Source of the DNA: Acidobacteriota bacterium
Lineage (GTDB): Bacteria; Acidobacteriota; Vicinamibacteria; Vicinamibacterales; CAVVIG01
Reading direction: 5' to 3'
Length of the DNA: 32,214 nt
Assembly: GCA_016195295.1 (NCBI GenBank)
Contig: JACPZV010000102.1
Coordinates: forward strand, 1-32,214
Positions 1 through 10,330 of the stretch are shown here, piece after piece (the stretch's first letter is position 1; the number at the start of each line of letters is the position of its first letter). The notes beneath the pieces are model-generated. The model saw nothing but the letters and a program-made list of their open reading frames with translations. It made no database searches and was not told the origin of the DNA. A program made the translations under genes and the position numbers.

Positions 1-1870
1 CGTGGCGGTTCAAGAGCGACAGCCTTGGTCCGCGTCCCGAGTATCAATTCGAATCCACGCCGCTGATGGCGAAGGGCGTGGTGTATTCCACCGCGGGCTC
101 GCGGCGCGCCGTCATCGCGCTCGACGCGGCGACGGGCGAGCTGTTGTGGATGCACAGCGAGAACGAAGGCGCGCGCGGCGCGGCGGCGCCGCGGCAGCTT
201 TCTGGCCGTGGACTCGCGTACTGGACCGACGGCCCAGTAGGAAATAATGCGCGGATTCTCTACGTCACCCCGGGCTATCGGCTGATTGCTCTCGATGCGA
301 AGACCGGCGTCCCGGTCACGAGCTTCGGCAAGAACGGCGTCGTCGATCTGAAGCTCGATGATGACCAGGACATGGATCTGATCACGGGCGAGGTCGGGCT
401 GCATTCCACGCCCATCGTCGCGAAGAACGTCGTCATCGTGGGCGCCGCGCACAAGACGGGCGCGAATCCCAAGAGCCGGCGCAACGAGAAGGGGTACGTG
501 CGCGGCTTCGACGTCCGCACCGGCAAGCGTCTCTGGATCTTCCACACCATCCCGCAGCCGGGCGAGTTCGGCCACGACACGTGGGAAAAAGATTCGTGGT
601 CGTACACCGGCAACGCTGGCGTCTGGGCGCAGATTTCCGTGGACGAGGAGCTCGGCCTCGTCTACCTGCCGGTGGAGCTGCCGACGGGCGACTACTACGG
701 CGGTCATCGTCCGGGGAACGGCTTGTTCGGCGAAAGCCTCGTCGCGGTCGATCTTCAGACGGGCAAGCGGAAGTGGCACTACCAGCTCGTGCACCACGGC
801 ATCTGGGACATGGACATTCCGTGCGCGCCGATTCTGGTCGACATCACCGTGAACGGCCGTGCGATCAAGGCCGTCGCGCGCAGCCGACGAAGCAGGCGTT
901 CCTCTACGTGTTCAACCGGGAAACCGGCGAGCCGGTGTGGCCGATCGAGGAACGTCCCGTGGCGAAGGGCGACGTCCCCGGCGAGTGGTACTCGCCCACG
1001 CAGCCGTTTCCCACCAAGCCGCCGGCGTACGATCGCCAGGGCGTGTCGGTCGACGATCTCCTCGACTTCACGCCGGAGCTGCGCGCCGAGGCGTTGAAGG
1101 TGATCGAGCGCTACAAGATCGGACCGATCTTCACGCCGCCGGTCGTCAGCAAAGTCGAAGGTCCGCTGGCGACGCTGACGTCGGGCTTCGCCACGAACTG
1201 GCCGGGCGGATCGTACGATCCCGAGACGCACATCGCGTACATCTACTCGCAGAGCGGCGCGAGCCCGCTCGGACTGGTGCCGCCGCCCGACAACATGTCG
1301 GACATGAACTACATTCAGGGCAACGCGCTGAGCGGCGCGCGACGCACGGGCGGATCCGGATCGGCCGCGGGCGGCGGACGTACTGGCGAGACACCGGCAG
1401 CCGCGGTGGCCCCGGCCGGAGAGGGTGGCGGCGGAGGCGGCTTCAACGTCCGCGGCCTTCCGCTGCTGAAGCCGCCCTACGCGCGGATTTCAGCGATCGA
1501 TCTGAACAAGGGCGAGATTCTCTGGCACATCGCGCACGGCGAGACGCCGGACAACGTGCGCAACAATCCCGCGCTGAGGGGGATGACCATCCCGCGCACC
1601 GGCCGGTCGGGTCTCATCGGCCCGCTGGTGACGAAGACGCTGCTCATCGCCGGCGAAGGCGGCGTGTTCATGACGCCGAACGGCCAGCGCGGCGCGATGC
1701 TGCGCGCGTATAACAAGGTGGACGGCAAGGAAGTCGGCGCCGTCTACATGCCCGCGCCGCAAAGCGGATCGCCGATGACGTACATGTTTAACGGCAAGCA
1801 GTACATCGTTCTCGCGATCAGCGGCGGGAATTATTCAGGCGAGCTGCTGGCGTTCAAACTGCCGGGATAG
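1..1870 (+). CDS. PQQ-dependent dehydrogenase, 5'-truncated by the window edge and frameshifted
   Basis: This is a quinoprotein alcohol/glucose dehydrogenase, a periplasmic beta-propeller enzyme that oxidises alcohols or sugars with pyrroloquinoline quinone and passes electrons to the respiratory chain. The protein is already open at base 3, reading WRFKSDSLGPRPEYQFESTP, so the true start lies upstream. Propeller motifs of the ALDAATGELLW type recur, and HHGIWDMDIPCAP matches the family signature. Near 875-881 the frame changes. The first frame reads AVARSRR, but the family sequence AVAQPTKQAFLYVFNRETG resumes in the second frame if two bases of the CGCGCG run are removed. From there WPIEERPVAKGDVPGEWYSP and the rest continue intact to the stop at 1870. 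A Gly/Ala-rich low-complexity insert lies near 1350-1445. The slip may be a sequencing error or a real mutation. The family call is firm; the substrate is unknown. Confidence 0.88.
875..881 (+). other. Frameshift site: CG dinucleotide expansion in the PQQ dehydrogenase
   Basis: The bases read CGCGCGC. With one CG unit removed, the codons become GCC GTC GCG CAG CCG and give the expected AVAQPTKQ. As given, the upstream frame continues as VARSRR and departs from the family. Coding similarity is clean on both sides, so the event is a 2-nt insertion (or an equivalent -1) in a simple repeat. Confidence 0.8.
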
Positions 1871-1877
1871 AGTTTCA

Positions 1878-1903
1878 GCCGGGTCCGAAAGGACCCGGCC
1901 TAC
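1878..1903. repeat. GC-rich palindrome with GAAA loop, between convergent genes
   Basis: A perfect 9-bp stem (GCCGGGTCC, 1878-1886, and GGACCCGGC, 1891-1899) encloses a GAAA loop and is followed by CTAC. It belongs to the palindrome family also seen near 28055-28155. It lies between the PQQ gene stop at 1870 and the stop of the minus-strand gene at 1902-1900, and the latter TAG is part of the repeat's GTAG end. It could end transcription in both directions, but it has no T-tract, so it is not a canonical intrinsic terminator. Confidence 0.8.
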
Positions 1904-2103
1904 TCGGGGAACTTCTGCCAGTCTTCCAGCGGCTGCGGCCCGGGCTTGATGCCTTCAAGGTCCGGGTCGGAGCCATCGGCCCGCGCGGGCGCGTTGGCTT
2001 TCCGTTCCGCGGCTTCCTGACGGCGGGCTTGTTTTTCCGTGCGTCGCTCCTGGCGCTGGCGTTCCCGCTGGCGCTTCTGCTGTGATGGACGGGACTTGTT
2101 CAC
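1900..2103 (-). CDS. Small highly basic/acidic hypothetical protein (67 aa)
   Basis: The product begins VNKSRPSQQKRQRERQRQER, followed by a Lys/Arg/Glu/Gln-rich probable helix (about residues 5-38). An acidic-to-neutral tail then ends in GIKPGPQPLEDWQKFPE. The start chosen is GTG at 2103, because the upstream in-frame sequence has no such composition. I recall similar short proteins beginning with a KSRPSQQKRQRE-type motif in Acidobacteriota, but I cannot name a function. The charge pattern would suit nucleic-acid or ribosome binding, which is inference. Its start codon is 44 nt from the divergent helicase start, so the two probably share a promoter region. Confidence 0.6.
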   Translation of the reverse strand: MNKSRPSQQKRQRERQRQERRTEKQARRQEAAERKANAPARADGSDPDLEGIKPGPQPLEDWQKFPE

Positions 2104-2110
2104 AGACCAA

Positions 2111-2141
2111 TTGTACGACGACTTTACGGTCCGGTCATAAT
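2111..2141 (+). promoter_or_regulatory. Putative promoter of the helicase gene
   Basis: TTGTAC (2111-2116) and CATAAT (2136-2141) are separated by 19 nt. The -10 box ends 5 nt before the GTG start at 2147, so the mRNA would begin at or next to the start codon. Confidence 0.4.
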
Positions 2142-2146
2142 GGTCT

Positions 2147-3432
<1,286 letters not shown>

Positions 3433-3436
<4 letters not shown>

Positions 3437-4581
3437 CGACGCCGGCGTACCCGGCGGCACGCGCGGTCGCGCCGGAGGTACACGCGCATTTCGCTCAGCA
3501 CGCGGCGGAGGCACGGCGGCGCGGCCAGAACAACGTCGCCGCGACGCCGGATGCCGTGACGATCGAAGCGATCATCGACGCGGCGTTCTGGGCCAGCCTG
3601 CGGCGCGAGGAAAGTTACGTCCCGAAGATCTCGCTCGCGTTCGTCTCGCCCAACTCCGCCGACCACCCGCTCGTTTTCGAGCGCCCGCTCAAATTGGATC
3701 CGGGCGCGCTCGCCAAAGTGGCGCCGGCCGTCGAGCGCCCGGGGATCCACTTGGGCGTCTGGCCGGCGCGGGATGATGGCGGGGCGCTGAGCGTGTGGGG
3801 CACGATCCGCGCGATACCGCCGCTCTGCATGGTGGTCGAGGTCGCGGCGCCAGGTCTGCTCGTCGTAAAGCATCATCGCGGCGACGAAGCCGGAAAGTTC
3901 GTGAACGTCGCGGTCATCGAAGGCGATCAGATCAAGGTCGTGGATGAACGCGCGTCGAGTCTGCCCGACTGTCCGCCGCTGCTGACGTCGCTGCTCGGAT
4001 TCGATTCGCCCGCGACGTGGGTCGATTCGGTCAACGTGCTCGTGCAGCTCGCCGTCTCGATGCGCGCGCACGGCCGCGGCGGGTCGCTGCTCGTGGTGCC
4101 CGACGCCAGCGAGACGTGGCAGGAGTCCATCGTGCGGCCGATTCCGTACGCGGTCGTGCCGGCGTTCGCCGAGCTCGCCCAGTTGAGCCGCGAGACGCCC
4201 GACGCGTCGCGCAAGCGCGCCTGGCGCGAGGCCGTCCAGCGCACGGTCAACGCGGTGGCCGGTCTCACCGCGGTGGACGGGGCCGCCATCGTGACGACCG
4301 GCTTCGAGCTGCTCGCGTTCGGCGCGAAGATCGCGCGACGCAAAGGCGCCGCCCAAGTGGAACAGGTGACGATGACCGAGCCCATCGTCGGCGGGACGGC
4401 GGCGCTGATGAATCCGTCGCAGCTTGGCGGCACGCGGCATCTGTCCGCGGCGCAGTTCGTCCACGACCAGCGCGACGCCGTGGCGCTCGTCGCGTCGCAG
4501 GACGGACGCTTCACGGTCTTCGCGTGGTCGCCGTGCGAGGGCATGGTCCACGCGCACCGCGTCGAAGCGCTGCTGCTGTAG
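3433..4581 (+). CDS. DisA_N/DACNV-like (diadenylate-cyclase-fold) putative nucleotide sensor protein
   Basis: The product has 382 residues. The C-terminal third resembles the diadenylate cyclase (DAC/DisA_N) fold. VDGAAIV (281-287) matches the DGA motif, FELLAFGAKI (291-300) matches the strand after it, and GGTRHLSAAQFV (332-343) matches the GTRHxxA motif, with RHL in place of the usual RHR. RAHGRGGSLLVVP (211-223) precedes this core. The arrangement fits the DACNV group described as probable nucleotide sensors, but I assign it from memory of motifs. The N-terminal half (1-200) is unrecognised. The start at 3433 is chosen because it forms ATGA with the helicase stop; an ATG 27 nt upstream lies inside the helicase gene. 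Whether it makes c-di-AMP or only binds nucleotides cannot be read from the sequence. Confidence 0.65.
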
Positions 4582-4585
4582 CTTC

Positions 4586-6238
4586 ATGCCGACTGGAGCC
4601 CCCGCGATCTCTCAGGCAGCGAAGATCGCGCTGTCGGCCGCGCTTCTTTTCGTCGTGCTGTTCTGGCGTCTCGGCGCCCCGACGTTCTGGGATCCCGATG
4701 AGGCGCACTACGCCGAAACGACCCGCGAGATGATCGCCACCGGCGACTGGTGGGCGCCGTACTACAACGCGCAGCCATTCTTCGACAAACCCGTCCTGTT
4801 TCATCAACTCCAGGGCGCGGTGATGCTCGTCTTCGGTCAGACGGAGTTGGCGGCGCGCGTGGTACCCGCCGTGGCGGCGTTAGCCCTCATTGCGATCACT
4901 GTCTGGTTTGGGTCCACCGTGGGCTCACTCGAGATCGGCATAGTGGCGGGTCTGCTGCTGGCCGCGAATCCCGGCGTCTTCGCGCTGGCGCGCTACGCCA
5001 TTCTCGATACGCTCTTCACCATGTTTCTGTTCGGCGGCGCGGCGGCGCTCGCTCTCGCCGCCCTTCACGAGCGGCCGCGGTGGCAGTGGGTCGGTTACGT
5101 GGGCATCGCGCTCGCGGTGATCATGAAAGGCCCCCTTGCACTGGTGCTTTGCGGTCTGACGCTGGCGCTCGCCATCGTCGTGTCCGCCGATCTTCGGCGA
5201 CGACTGCTGGGTCTGCGATGGCTCGTCGGCCTCGGGCTGGTTGTCGCCGCGTCCGCGCCGTGGTTCATCTATATGTACGTGCGGTTCCGCCAGGATTTCG
5301 TGAACGGCTACTTCCTCGACGAGAACGTCCGCCTCTTTAGCTCGAACCGATTCGGGAACCAGCCGGGTTTCTTCTTCTACTTCGAGATCCTCGCGACGGG
5401 CCTGCTCCCGTGGACCGGCGTGCTGGTAGGCCGCCTCGTCGACGACGCTCGTTCGGTCGCGCGCGGCGAGCGCTTAGGCGGCGCGGAAGTTCTCTTGTGG
5501 GCGTGGACGACGGCGATCGTGGGCTTCTTCTCGCTCTCGACATTCAAGCTCGATCACTACGTGTTTCCGGCCGCGCCGTCGATCTGCCTGCTGTGCGCGT
5601 GGGCCTGGTCGGATGTGCGCGCGCAGCCGTTTGCCTCGGCGCACGTGTGGTCGCGGCTCGGGCTTCTGCTCGTGGGGCCAATCTTGATCTGCTTGGGCCT
5701 CGGCTCTGCGTACTTCCTACGGACGCGGCTGGCCTTGCCGAGCGCGACGATGCTGGCGCCGGTCGCGATCATGCTGGCGGGCGCGGGACTGACGCTGGTC
5801 GCCGGTCTCCGGCGGAACGCGCCGTGGATCGTCAGTGCGGCCGTGGTCGTCACCTACGCGGTCGTCGTGGCCGTCGTGATGCCGGCGCTCGAGCGGCAAA
5901 AGGTGACGGCGGAGGTCGCGCGGTTCGTCGCGAGCCGTGTCCGCGCGACCGACCGCGTCGCGAGCTACCGGCTGAATCGCTGGAATCCGTCGTTCCGCTT
6001 CTACGTGAATCACGACACGACGTTCCTCGACGAGCCCGCGGAAGCCGTGGCGTTTTTCAGCCAGCCGCCGCCGTTCTACGGCGTGATGCTACGCGAGGGC
6101 TACGACGATCTCGTCGCGCGCGGCGCACCGCTGCGGATTGTCGCGGAGCGCGACGGCTTGTGGGTCACGACCGGCCGTGCGCTCTGGCGCGAGTTCACGC
6201 CGACGGCGCGCTTCGTCGTCGTGACGAAGGCGCAGTAA
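4586..6238 (+). CDS. ArnT-like/PMT-type membrane glycosyltransferase
   Basis: The 550-residue polytopic inner-membrane protein has about 11-13 hydrophobic segments. The first periplasmic loop carries FWDPDEAHYAE (34-44) with the acidic pair typical of GT-C enzymes, followed by QPFFDKPVLFHQLQ (63-76). This is characteristic of the family that includes undecaprenyl-phosphate 4-amino-4-deoxyarabinose transferase ArnT. Such enzymes move a sugar from a polyprenyl-phosphate donor onto lipid A or a protein on the outer face of the membrane. The start at 4586 lies 4 nt after the upstream stop at 4581; the longer open frame upstream runs through the DAC-like gene and is rejected. A soluble C-terminal part (about 455-550) follows the last membrane helix. 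Acceptor and sugar are unknown. Confidence 0.85.
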   Translation: MPTGAPAISQAAKIALSAALLFVVLFWRLGAPTFWDPDEAHYAETTREMIATGDWWAPYYNAQPFFDKPVLFHQLQGAVMLVFGQTELAARVVPAVAALALIAITVWFGSTVGSLEIGIVAGLLLAANPGVFALARYAILDTLFTMFLFGGAAALALAALHERPRWQWVGYVGIALAVIMKGPLALVLCGLTLALAIVVSADLRRRLLGLRWLVGLGLVVAASAPWFIYMYVRFRQDFVNGYFLDENVRLFSSNRFGNQPGFFFYFEILATGLLPWTGVLVGRLVDDARSVARGERLGGAEVLLWAWTTAIVGFFSLSTFKLDHYVFPAAPSICLLCAWAWSDVRAQPFASAHVWSRLGLLLVGPILICLGLGSAYFLRTRLALPSATMLAPVAIMLAGAGLTLVAGLRRNAPWIVSAAVVVTYAVVVAVVMPALERQKVTAEVARFVASRVRATDRVASYRLNRWNPSFRFYVNHDTTFLDEPAEAVAFFSQPPPFYGVMLREGYDDLVARGAPLRIVAERDGLWVTTGRALWREFTPTARFVVVTKAQ

Positions 6239-6267
6239 GATTGACGTTTCTTGAGCGGAGACCTCCG

Positions 6268-9200
6268 ATGCTTCGAAAGTCTGTCTTGGTCGTGCTCGGC
6301 TTGTCGGTGGCGAGCGTCCTGTCGATCGTTCCGACGAAGGTGACCGCGCAGCGCAGTGGCGCTCCGACCCAAACGGCTGACGCAGGGCCGTTCGGTGCGC
6401 TGCGCTGGCGCAGCGTGGGTCCCAATCGTGGCGGGCGATCGCTCGCCGCGGGAGGCAGCGTCGCGCGGCCGTACGAATACTACATGGGCGCGACGGGCGG
6501 CGGCTTGTGGAAGACGACCGACGGCGGCACGACGTGGCAGCCGGTGACCGACGGTCACATCTCGAGCTCGTCGGTCGGCGCCGTGGCCGTCGCCGCGTCG
6601 AACCCGGACATCGTGTACATCGGCACGGGCGAGGCCGACATCCGCGGCAACATCATTCAGGGCGACGGCGCGTACAAGTCGATCGACGCCGGAAAAACGT
6701 GGACGAAGATCGGCCTGACGGACACGCAGAACATCTCGCGCATCCGCGTTCATCCGACGAATCCCGATCTGGTGTACGTGGCGGCGTTCGGTCACCACGC
6801 CGCGCCGAATCCGGATCGCGGCGTTTTCCGCTCGAAGGACGGCGGCAAGACGTGGGAGAAGATCCTCTTCCGCGACAACAGGACGGGCGCGATCGAGATC
6901 GTCCTCGACCCGAACAATCCTCAGGTCGTGTACACGGCGCTCTGGGAGGCGTACCGCAATTCGTGGGAGATGTCGAGCGGCGGTCCGGGCAGCGGCGTGT
7001 TCAAGAGCACGGACGGCGGCGATCACTGGACGGAGATTTCGCGCAACCCGGGCCTGCCGAAGGGCATGCTCGGCAAGATCGGTCTTTCGGTGTCTGGCGC
7101 CGATTCGAATCGCGTCTACGTCCAGATGGAAGCCGAGGACGGCGGCTTTTTTCTCTCAGACGATGCGGGCGCGACCTGGACGAAAGTGACCGAGCGCCGG
7201 GATCTGCGTCAACGCGCGTTCTACTACTCGCGCGTTTACGCCGATCCGCTGGTGAAGGACACAGTCTACGTGCTGAACGTCAACTTCATGAAGTCGGTAG
7301 ACGCGGGTAAAACGTGGACGACAGTGCGGCCCCCACACGGCGATAACCACGATCTGTGGATCGCCGCGAACGATTCCAAGCGGATGATCGAAGCCAACGA
7401 CGGCGGCGCGAACGTATCAGTCAGCGGCGGCGAGACGTGGACCGCCGAAACGATGCCGACCGCGCAGTTTTATCACGTCATCACGACGGCGCACGTGCCG
7501 TACCATGTCTGCGGCGCGCAGCAGGACAACAGCACCGCGTGCGTCTCGAGTCAAGCTTCACAAGGCGGCCCGGGCGGGTCCGGCGGCGATGCCGATCGCG
7601 TGTTCTACTCGGTCGGCGGCGGCGAGAGCGGCTACATCGCCGGCGATCCGCGGACGCCGGACGTGTTCTACGCCGGCAGCTACGGCGGCCTGATCACGCG
7701 CCTCGATCGGCGGACCGGACAAGAGCGGCAAATCAATCCGCATCCGGACAACCCGATGGGCTACGCATCGGCCGACATCGCGGAACGCTTTCAGTGGACG
7801 TTCCCGATTGTGATGGCGCCGACCAACCCCGGCATCCTCTACGTCGGCTCGCAACACGTCTGGCGATCCACGAACGAAGGGCAGAGCTGGACGATCATCA
7901 GCCCGGATCTGACGCGTCACGATCCGAAAACGATGGGCGCGTCCGGCGGACCCATCACGAAGGACAACACCGGCGTCGAGACCTACGCGACGGTGTTCAC
8001 GATCGCGCCGTCGGCGAGAGATGCCAACGTCATCTGGACAGGTTCAGACGATGGCTACGTTCAGGTGACGCGGAACGGTGGCACGTCCTGGACCAACGTC
8101 ACGCCGAAGGATCTGCCGGACTTTGCCCGCATCAGCCTGGTCGAGGCGTCGCCCCTCCGAGCGGGCACGGCATACGTGGCCGCGAACCGCTATCAGCAGG
8201 ACGACTTCGCGCCCTACGTGTACCGTACAGACGATTACGGCGCGACGTGGACGAAAATTACCACCGGCGTGGTCGCGACGGATTTTGCTCGCGCGATTCG
8301 TGAAGATCCGAAGCGCGCGAAACTGCTGTATCTCGGGACGGAACACGGCATCTACGTTTCGTTCGATGATGGTGCGAACTGGCAATCGTTGAAGCAGAAC
8401 CTGCCCGACACGCCCGTGCACGACATCGCGTTTGACAACGCCGCGCGCGACCTCGTGATCGCCACGCACGGCCGCGGGTTCTACATCATGGACAAGATCT
8501 CGCCGCTGCGTCAGGGCGGCATTCAGACGACCAGCAACTTCCATCTGTATAAGCCGGAGGACGCGCTGCGCGGTCTCGACCGCGGGCTGGCGGTGGATTA
8601 CTACCTGAAGACGGCCGTGCAGAAAGTGACGATGGAGTTTCTCGACGGTCAAGGCAAGGTGATCCGCACGTTCACCGGTACACCCGCCGACGCCGAGCGC
8701 CGACCGCCTCCGCCGAGCGAGGATGGGGGATTCGGCCGTCCACCTGAACCGCACCCGGCGGTCAGCGCCGGACTGCATCGCCTGAACTGGGATATGCGAT
8801 ACGCCGGCGCGACGGATTTCCCCGGGATGATCATGTGGGCGGCAAACTCACGCGGCCCACAGGCGCCGCCCGGGGCGTACCAAGTGCGCGTGACCGCCGA
8901 CGGTCAGGCTGAAACGCAGTCGTTCTCGATTCGGCGCGAGCCGCACGTCCTGAAGGACGTGTCCGATCAGGACCTGCGCGAGCAGTTCGACCTGGCGATT
9001 CAGATTCGCGACAAGGCGAGCCAGGCGAACGAGGCGGTCCTGCTGATTCGCGGCATCAAGGCACAGATTCAGGATCGGAAGAAGGACGCGAAGGCGGCGC
9101 CGGAGGTGCGTGCGCTCGACGATCTCGAGCAGACGCTCAGCGCGGTGGAAGGTGAGATCTATCAAGTGAAACTGCAGAGCAGCCAAGATCCGCTGAACTT

Positions 9201-9444
9201 CCCGATCAAACTGAACAACAAGATCGCCGCGTTGCAGGGCGTCACCGAGAGCGCGGACGTGCGGCCGACCGAGCAGGTCTACAGTGTGTTCCGGACGCTC
9301 GTGGGACGGCTGGATCAGCAGCTCGCGAAACTGGACGCGGCGGTGAAAACGAAGATGCCGCCGGTCAATCAGACGCTGCAGCGGCAGCAACTGCCGCCGC
9401 TCAAGGCGGAGCCGCTGAAAGTAGAGGCGAAGCCGACGCCGTAG
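6268..9444 (+). CDS. Secreted BNR/Asp-box beta-propeller protein (sortilin/VPS10-like)
   Basis: The 1058-residue exported protein has a signal peptide (about 1-28, ending VTAQ). About ten Asp-box repeats of the form S/T-x-D/N-x-G-x-T/S-W follow: TTDGGTTWQPV, SIDAGKTWTKI, SKDGGKTWEKI, STDGGDHWTEI, SDDAGATWTKV, SVDAGKTWTTV, STNEGQSWTII, TRNGGTSWTNV, TDDYGATWTKI and SFDDGANWQSL. These form one or two propeller domains like those of VPS10/sortilin and sialidase/xyloglucanase families. The last ~250 residues are helical and Gln/Lys/Pro rich. Enzymatic activity is not evident. Such proteins are abundant in Acidobacteriota and often annotated as glycosyl hydrolases without proof. The start ATG 6268 has a purine-rich GGAG upstream and lies 29 nt after the glycosyltransferase stop. 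The stop TAG lies inside a GTAGCGCGAG repeat unit. Confidence 0.85.
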   Translation: MLRKSVLVVLGLSVASVLSIVPTKVTAQRSGAPTQTADAGPFGALRWRSVGPNRGGRSLAAGGSVARPYEYYMGATGGGLWKTTDGGTTWQPVTDGHISSSSVGAVAVAASNPDIVYIGTGEADIRGNIIQGDGAYKSIDAGKTWTKIGLTDTQNISRIRVHPTNPDLVYVAAFGHHAAPNPDRGVFRSKDGGKTWEKILFRDNRTGAIEIVLDPNNPQVVYTALWEAYRNSWEMSSGGPGSGVFKSTDGGDHWTEISRNPGLPKGMLGKIGLSVSGADSNRVYVQMEAEDGGFFLSDDAGATWTKVTERRDLRQRAFYYSRVYADPLVKDTVYVLNVNFMKSVDAGKTWTTVRPPHGDNHDLWIAANDSKRMIEANDGGANVSVSGGETWTAETMPTAQFYHVITTAHVPYHVCGAQQDNSTACVSSQASQGGPGGSGGDADRVFYSVGGGESGYIAGDPRTPDVFYAGSYGGLITRLDRRTGQERQINPHPDNPMGYASADIAERFQWTFPIVMAPTNPGILYVGSQHVWRSTNEGQSWTIISPDLTRHDPKTMGASGGPITKDNTGVETYATVFTIAPSARDANVIWTGSDDGYVQVTRNGGTSWTNVTPKDLPDFARISLVEASPLRAGTAYVAANRYQQDDFAPYVYRTDDYGATWTKITTGVVATDFARAIREDPKRAKLLYLGTEHGIYVSFDDGANWQSLKQNLPDTPVHDIAFDNAARDLVIATHGRGFYIMDKISPLRQGGIQTTSNFHLYKPEDALRGLDRGLAVDYYLKTAVQKVTMEFLDGQGKVIRTFTGTPADAERRPPPPSEDGGFGRPPEPHPAVSAGLHRLNWDMRYAGATDFPGMIMWAANSRGPQAPPGAYQVRVTADGQAETQSFSIRREPHVLKDVSDQDLREQFDLAIQIRDKASQANEAVLLIRGIKAQIQDRKKDAKAAPEVRALDDLEQTLSAVEGEIYQVKLQSSQDPLNFPIKLNNKIAALQGVTESADVRPTEQVYSVFRTLVGRLDQQLAKLDAAVKTKMPPVNQTLQRQQLPPLKAEPLKVEAKPTP

Positions 9445-9485
9445 CGCGAGATTGGATTTCGTAGCGCGAGCCTTTCAGGCGAGCG
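9441..9485. repeat. Palindromic repeat element at the 3' end of the BNR gene
   Basis: GTAGCGCGAG occurs at 9441-9450 and again at 9461-9470. The second copy continues into CCTTTCAGGCGAGCG. The 25-bp unit 9461-9485 is present exactly, in inverse orientation, at 28026-28050. The first GTAG provides the stop codon of the upstream gene. The core GCCTTTCAGGC can form a short hairpin. Confidence 0.75.
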
Positions 9486-9493
9486 TGGCCGGA

Positions 9494-9499
9494 TATAAT
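9494..9499 (+). promoter_or_regulatory. -10 box (TATAAT) close to the acyP start
   Basis: A perfect TATAAT lies 10 nt before the ATG at 9510, in otherwise GC-rich DNA. No convincing -35 is seen at the usual distance; that position falls in the palindromic repeat. The predicted transcript would have a leader of only a few bases. Confidence 0.5.
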
Positions 9500-9509
9500 C
9501 GCGGGCCCT

Positions 9510-9782
9510 ATGCGTGTCGCGCGGCGATATGTGATCAGCGGTCGCGTTCAGGGCGTCGGCTTCCGCTTTTTCATCGAAGCGGCGGCGAGCCGTGAGGGGA
9601 TTCGCGGCTGGGTGCGCAATCTTCCGGACGGCGGCGTGGAAGCGGTGGCGGAAGGCGAGGCCGAGGCGATCGAGCGCTTCGAGCGATCGCTCCGCCAGGG
9701 CCCGCGCGGCGCCCGCGTCGATCGCGTCGAGATCGACGAAACCGCGCCGGACGGCCGCGCCGTTGGCTTCACCATCAAATGA
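9510..9782 (+). CDS. acyP: Acylphosphatase
   Basis: This 90-residue cytoplasmic enzyme hydrolyses acyl phosphates such as acetyl phosphate and 1,3-bisphosphoglycerate to carboxylate and phosphate. The signature GRVQGVGFRFF (11-21) provides the phosphate-binding loop and catalytic Arg19, and GWVRN (33-37) supplies catalytic Asn37. The length and the C-terminal GFTIK strand are typical. The stop overlaps the apt start (ATGA at 9779-9782), so the two form a translationally coupled pair. There is no clear Shine-Dalgarno, consistent with the very short predicted leader. Confidence 0.95.
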   Translation: MRVARRYVISGRVQGVGFRFFIEAAASREGIRGWVRNLPDGGVEAVAEGEAEAIERFERSLRQGPRGARVDRVEIDETAPDGRAVGFTIK

Positions 9783-10300
9783 CCATGGATGATCTCAAAA
9801 AGAAAATTCGTCACGTGCCGGACTTTCCGAAGGCCGGCATTCTGTTCTACGACATCACGACGCTGCTTCAGGATCGCGCGGGCCTCAAGGCGGCCATCGA
9901 CCGGCTGACGCAGCCGTTCGTCGACCAGCGCGTCGATCTCGTCGTCGGCATTGAAAGCCGCGGATTCATTTTCGGCGCCGCGGTCGCCGACCGGCTCGGC
10001 GCGGGGTTTTCACCTGTGAGAAAGCCCGGCAAGTTGCCGTCGAAAACGGTGCGCGCGACCTACGATCTCGAGTACGGCACCGACGCGCTCGAAATCCACG
10101 ACGATGCGGTCCGAAAAGGCCAGCGCGTCCTGATCGTCGACGACCTGCTCGCGACGGGTGGGACGGCGCGCGCGACGACGGAGCTCGTCAAGCGGCTCGG
10201 CGGCGAGGTCCTCGCGCTGGCGTTCCTGATCGAGCTCGTCGCGCTGAGCGGACGCGCGAAGCTGCCGGGCGAGACGATTCACACGGTCCTGCAGTACTAA
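9779..10300 (+). CDS. apt: Adenine phosphoribosyltransferase
   Basis: This 173-residue cytoplasmic purine-salvage enzyme converts adenine plus PRPP to AMP and pyrophosphate. The PRPP-binding motif VLIVDDLLATGGTA is at 117-130. The N-terminal IRHVPDFPKAGILFYDITTLL (10-30) and GIESRGFIFGAAVA (57-70) are diagnostic for Apt. The start at 9779 forms ATGA with acyP; an alternative ATG lies at 9785 (MDDLKK). Full length and intact. A palindromic repeat follows directly after the stop. Confidence 0.97.
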   Translation: MTMDDLKKKIRHVPDFPKAGILFYDITTLLQDRAGLKAAIDRLTQPFVDQRVDLVVGIESRGFIFGAAVADRLGAGFSPVRKPGKLPSKTVRATYDLEYGTDALEIHDDAVRKGQRVLIVDDLLATGGTARATTELVKRLGGEVLALAFLIELVALSGRAKLPGETIHTVLQY

Positions 10301-10301
10301 T

Positions 10302-10325
10302 CGCTCGGCTGAAGCCTCGCGCTAC
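10302..10325. repeat. Palindromic repeat between apt and the next gene
   Basis: CGCTCGGCTGAAGCCTCGCG followed by CTAC is a short imperfect hairpin (GGCT, GAA, GCC core) with the CTAC end of the palindrome family. It lies between the apt stop at 10300 and the ATG at 10331. Confidence 0.6.
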
Positions 10326-10330
10326 AACCC

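Noticed and set aside
875..881. Programmed ribosomal frameshift in the PQQ gene
   Set aside because: No slippery heptamer or following stem is evident, and close family members need no shift; a simple repeat slip explains it.
1350..1445. Gly/Ala-rich stretch in the PQQ dehydrogenase as an assembly fault
   Set aside because: The frame is kept on both sides, and variable low-complexity loops are plausible in this propeller family.
1878..1903. Canonical intrinsic terminator
   Set aside because: The stem is strong but followed by CTAC/CTCG rather than a T-run, and the same element occurs inside coding DNA.
5410..6267. N-terminal extension of the BNR protein frame through the glycosyltransferase gene
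   Set aside because: The extension is Arg-rich shadow sequence; the signal peptide at 6268 and its ribosome binding site mark the true start.
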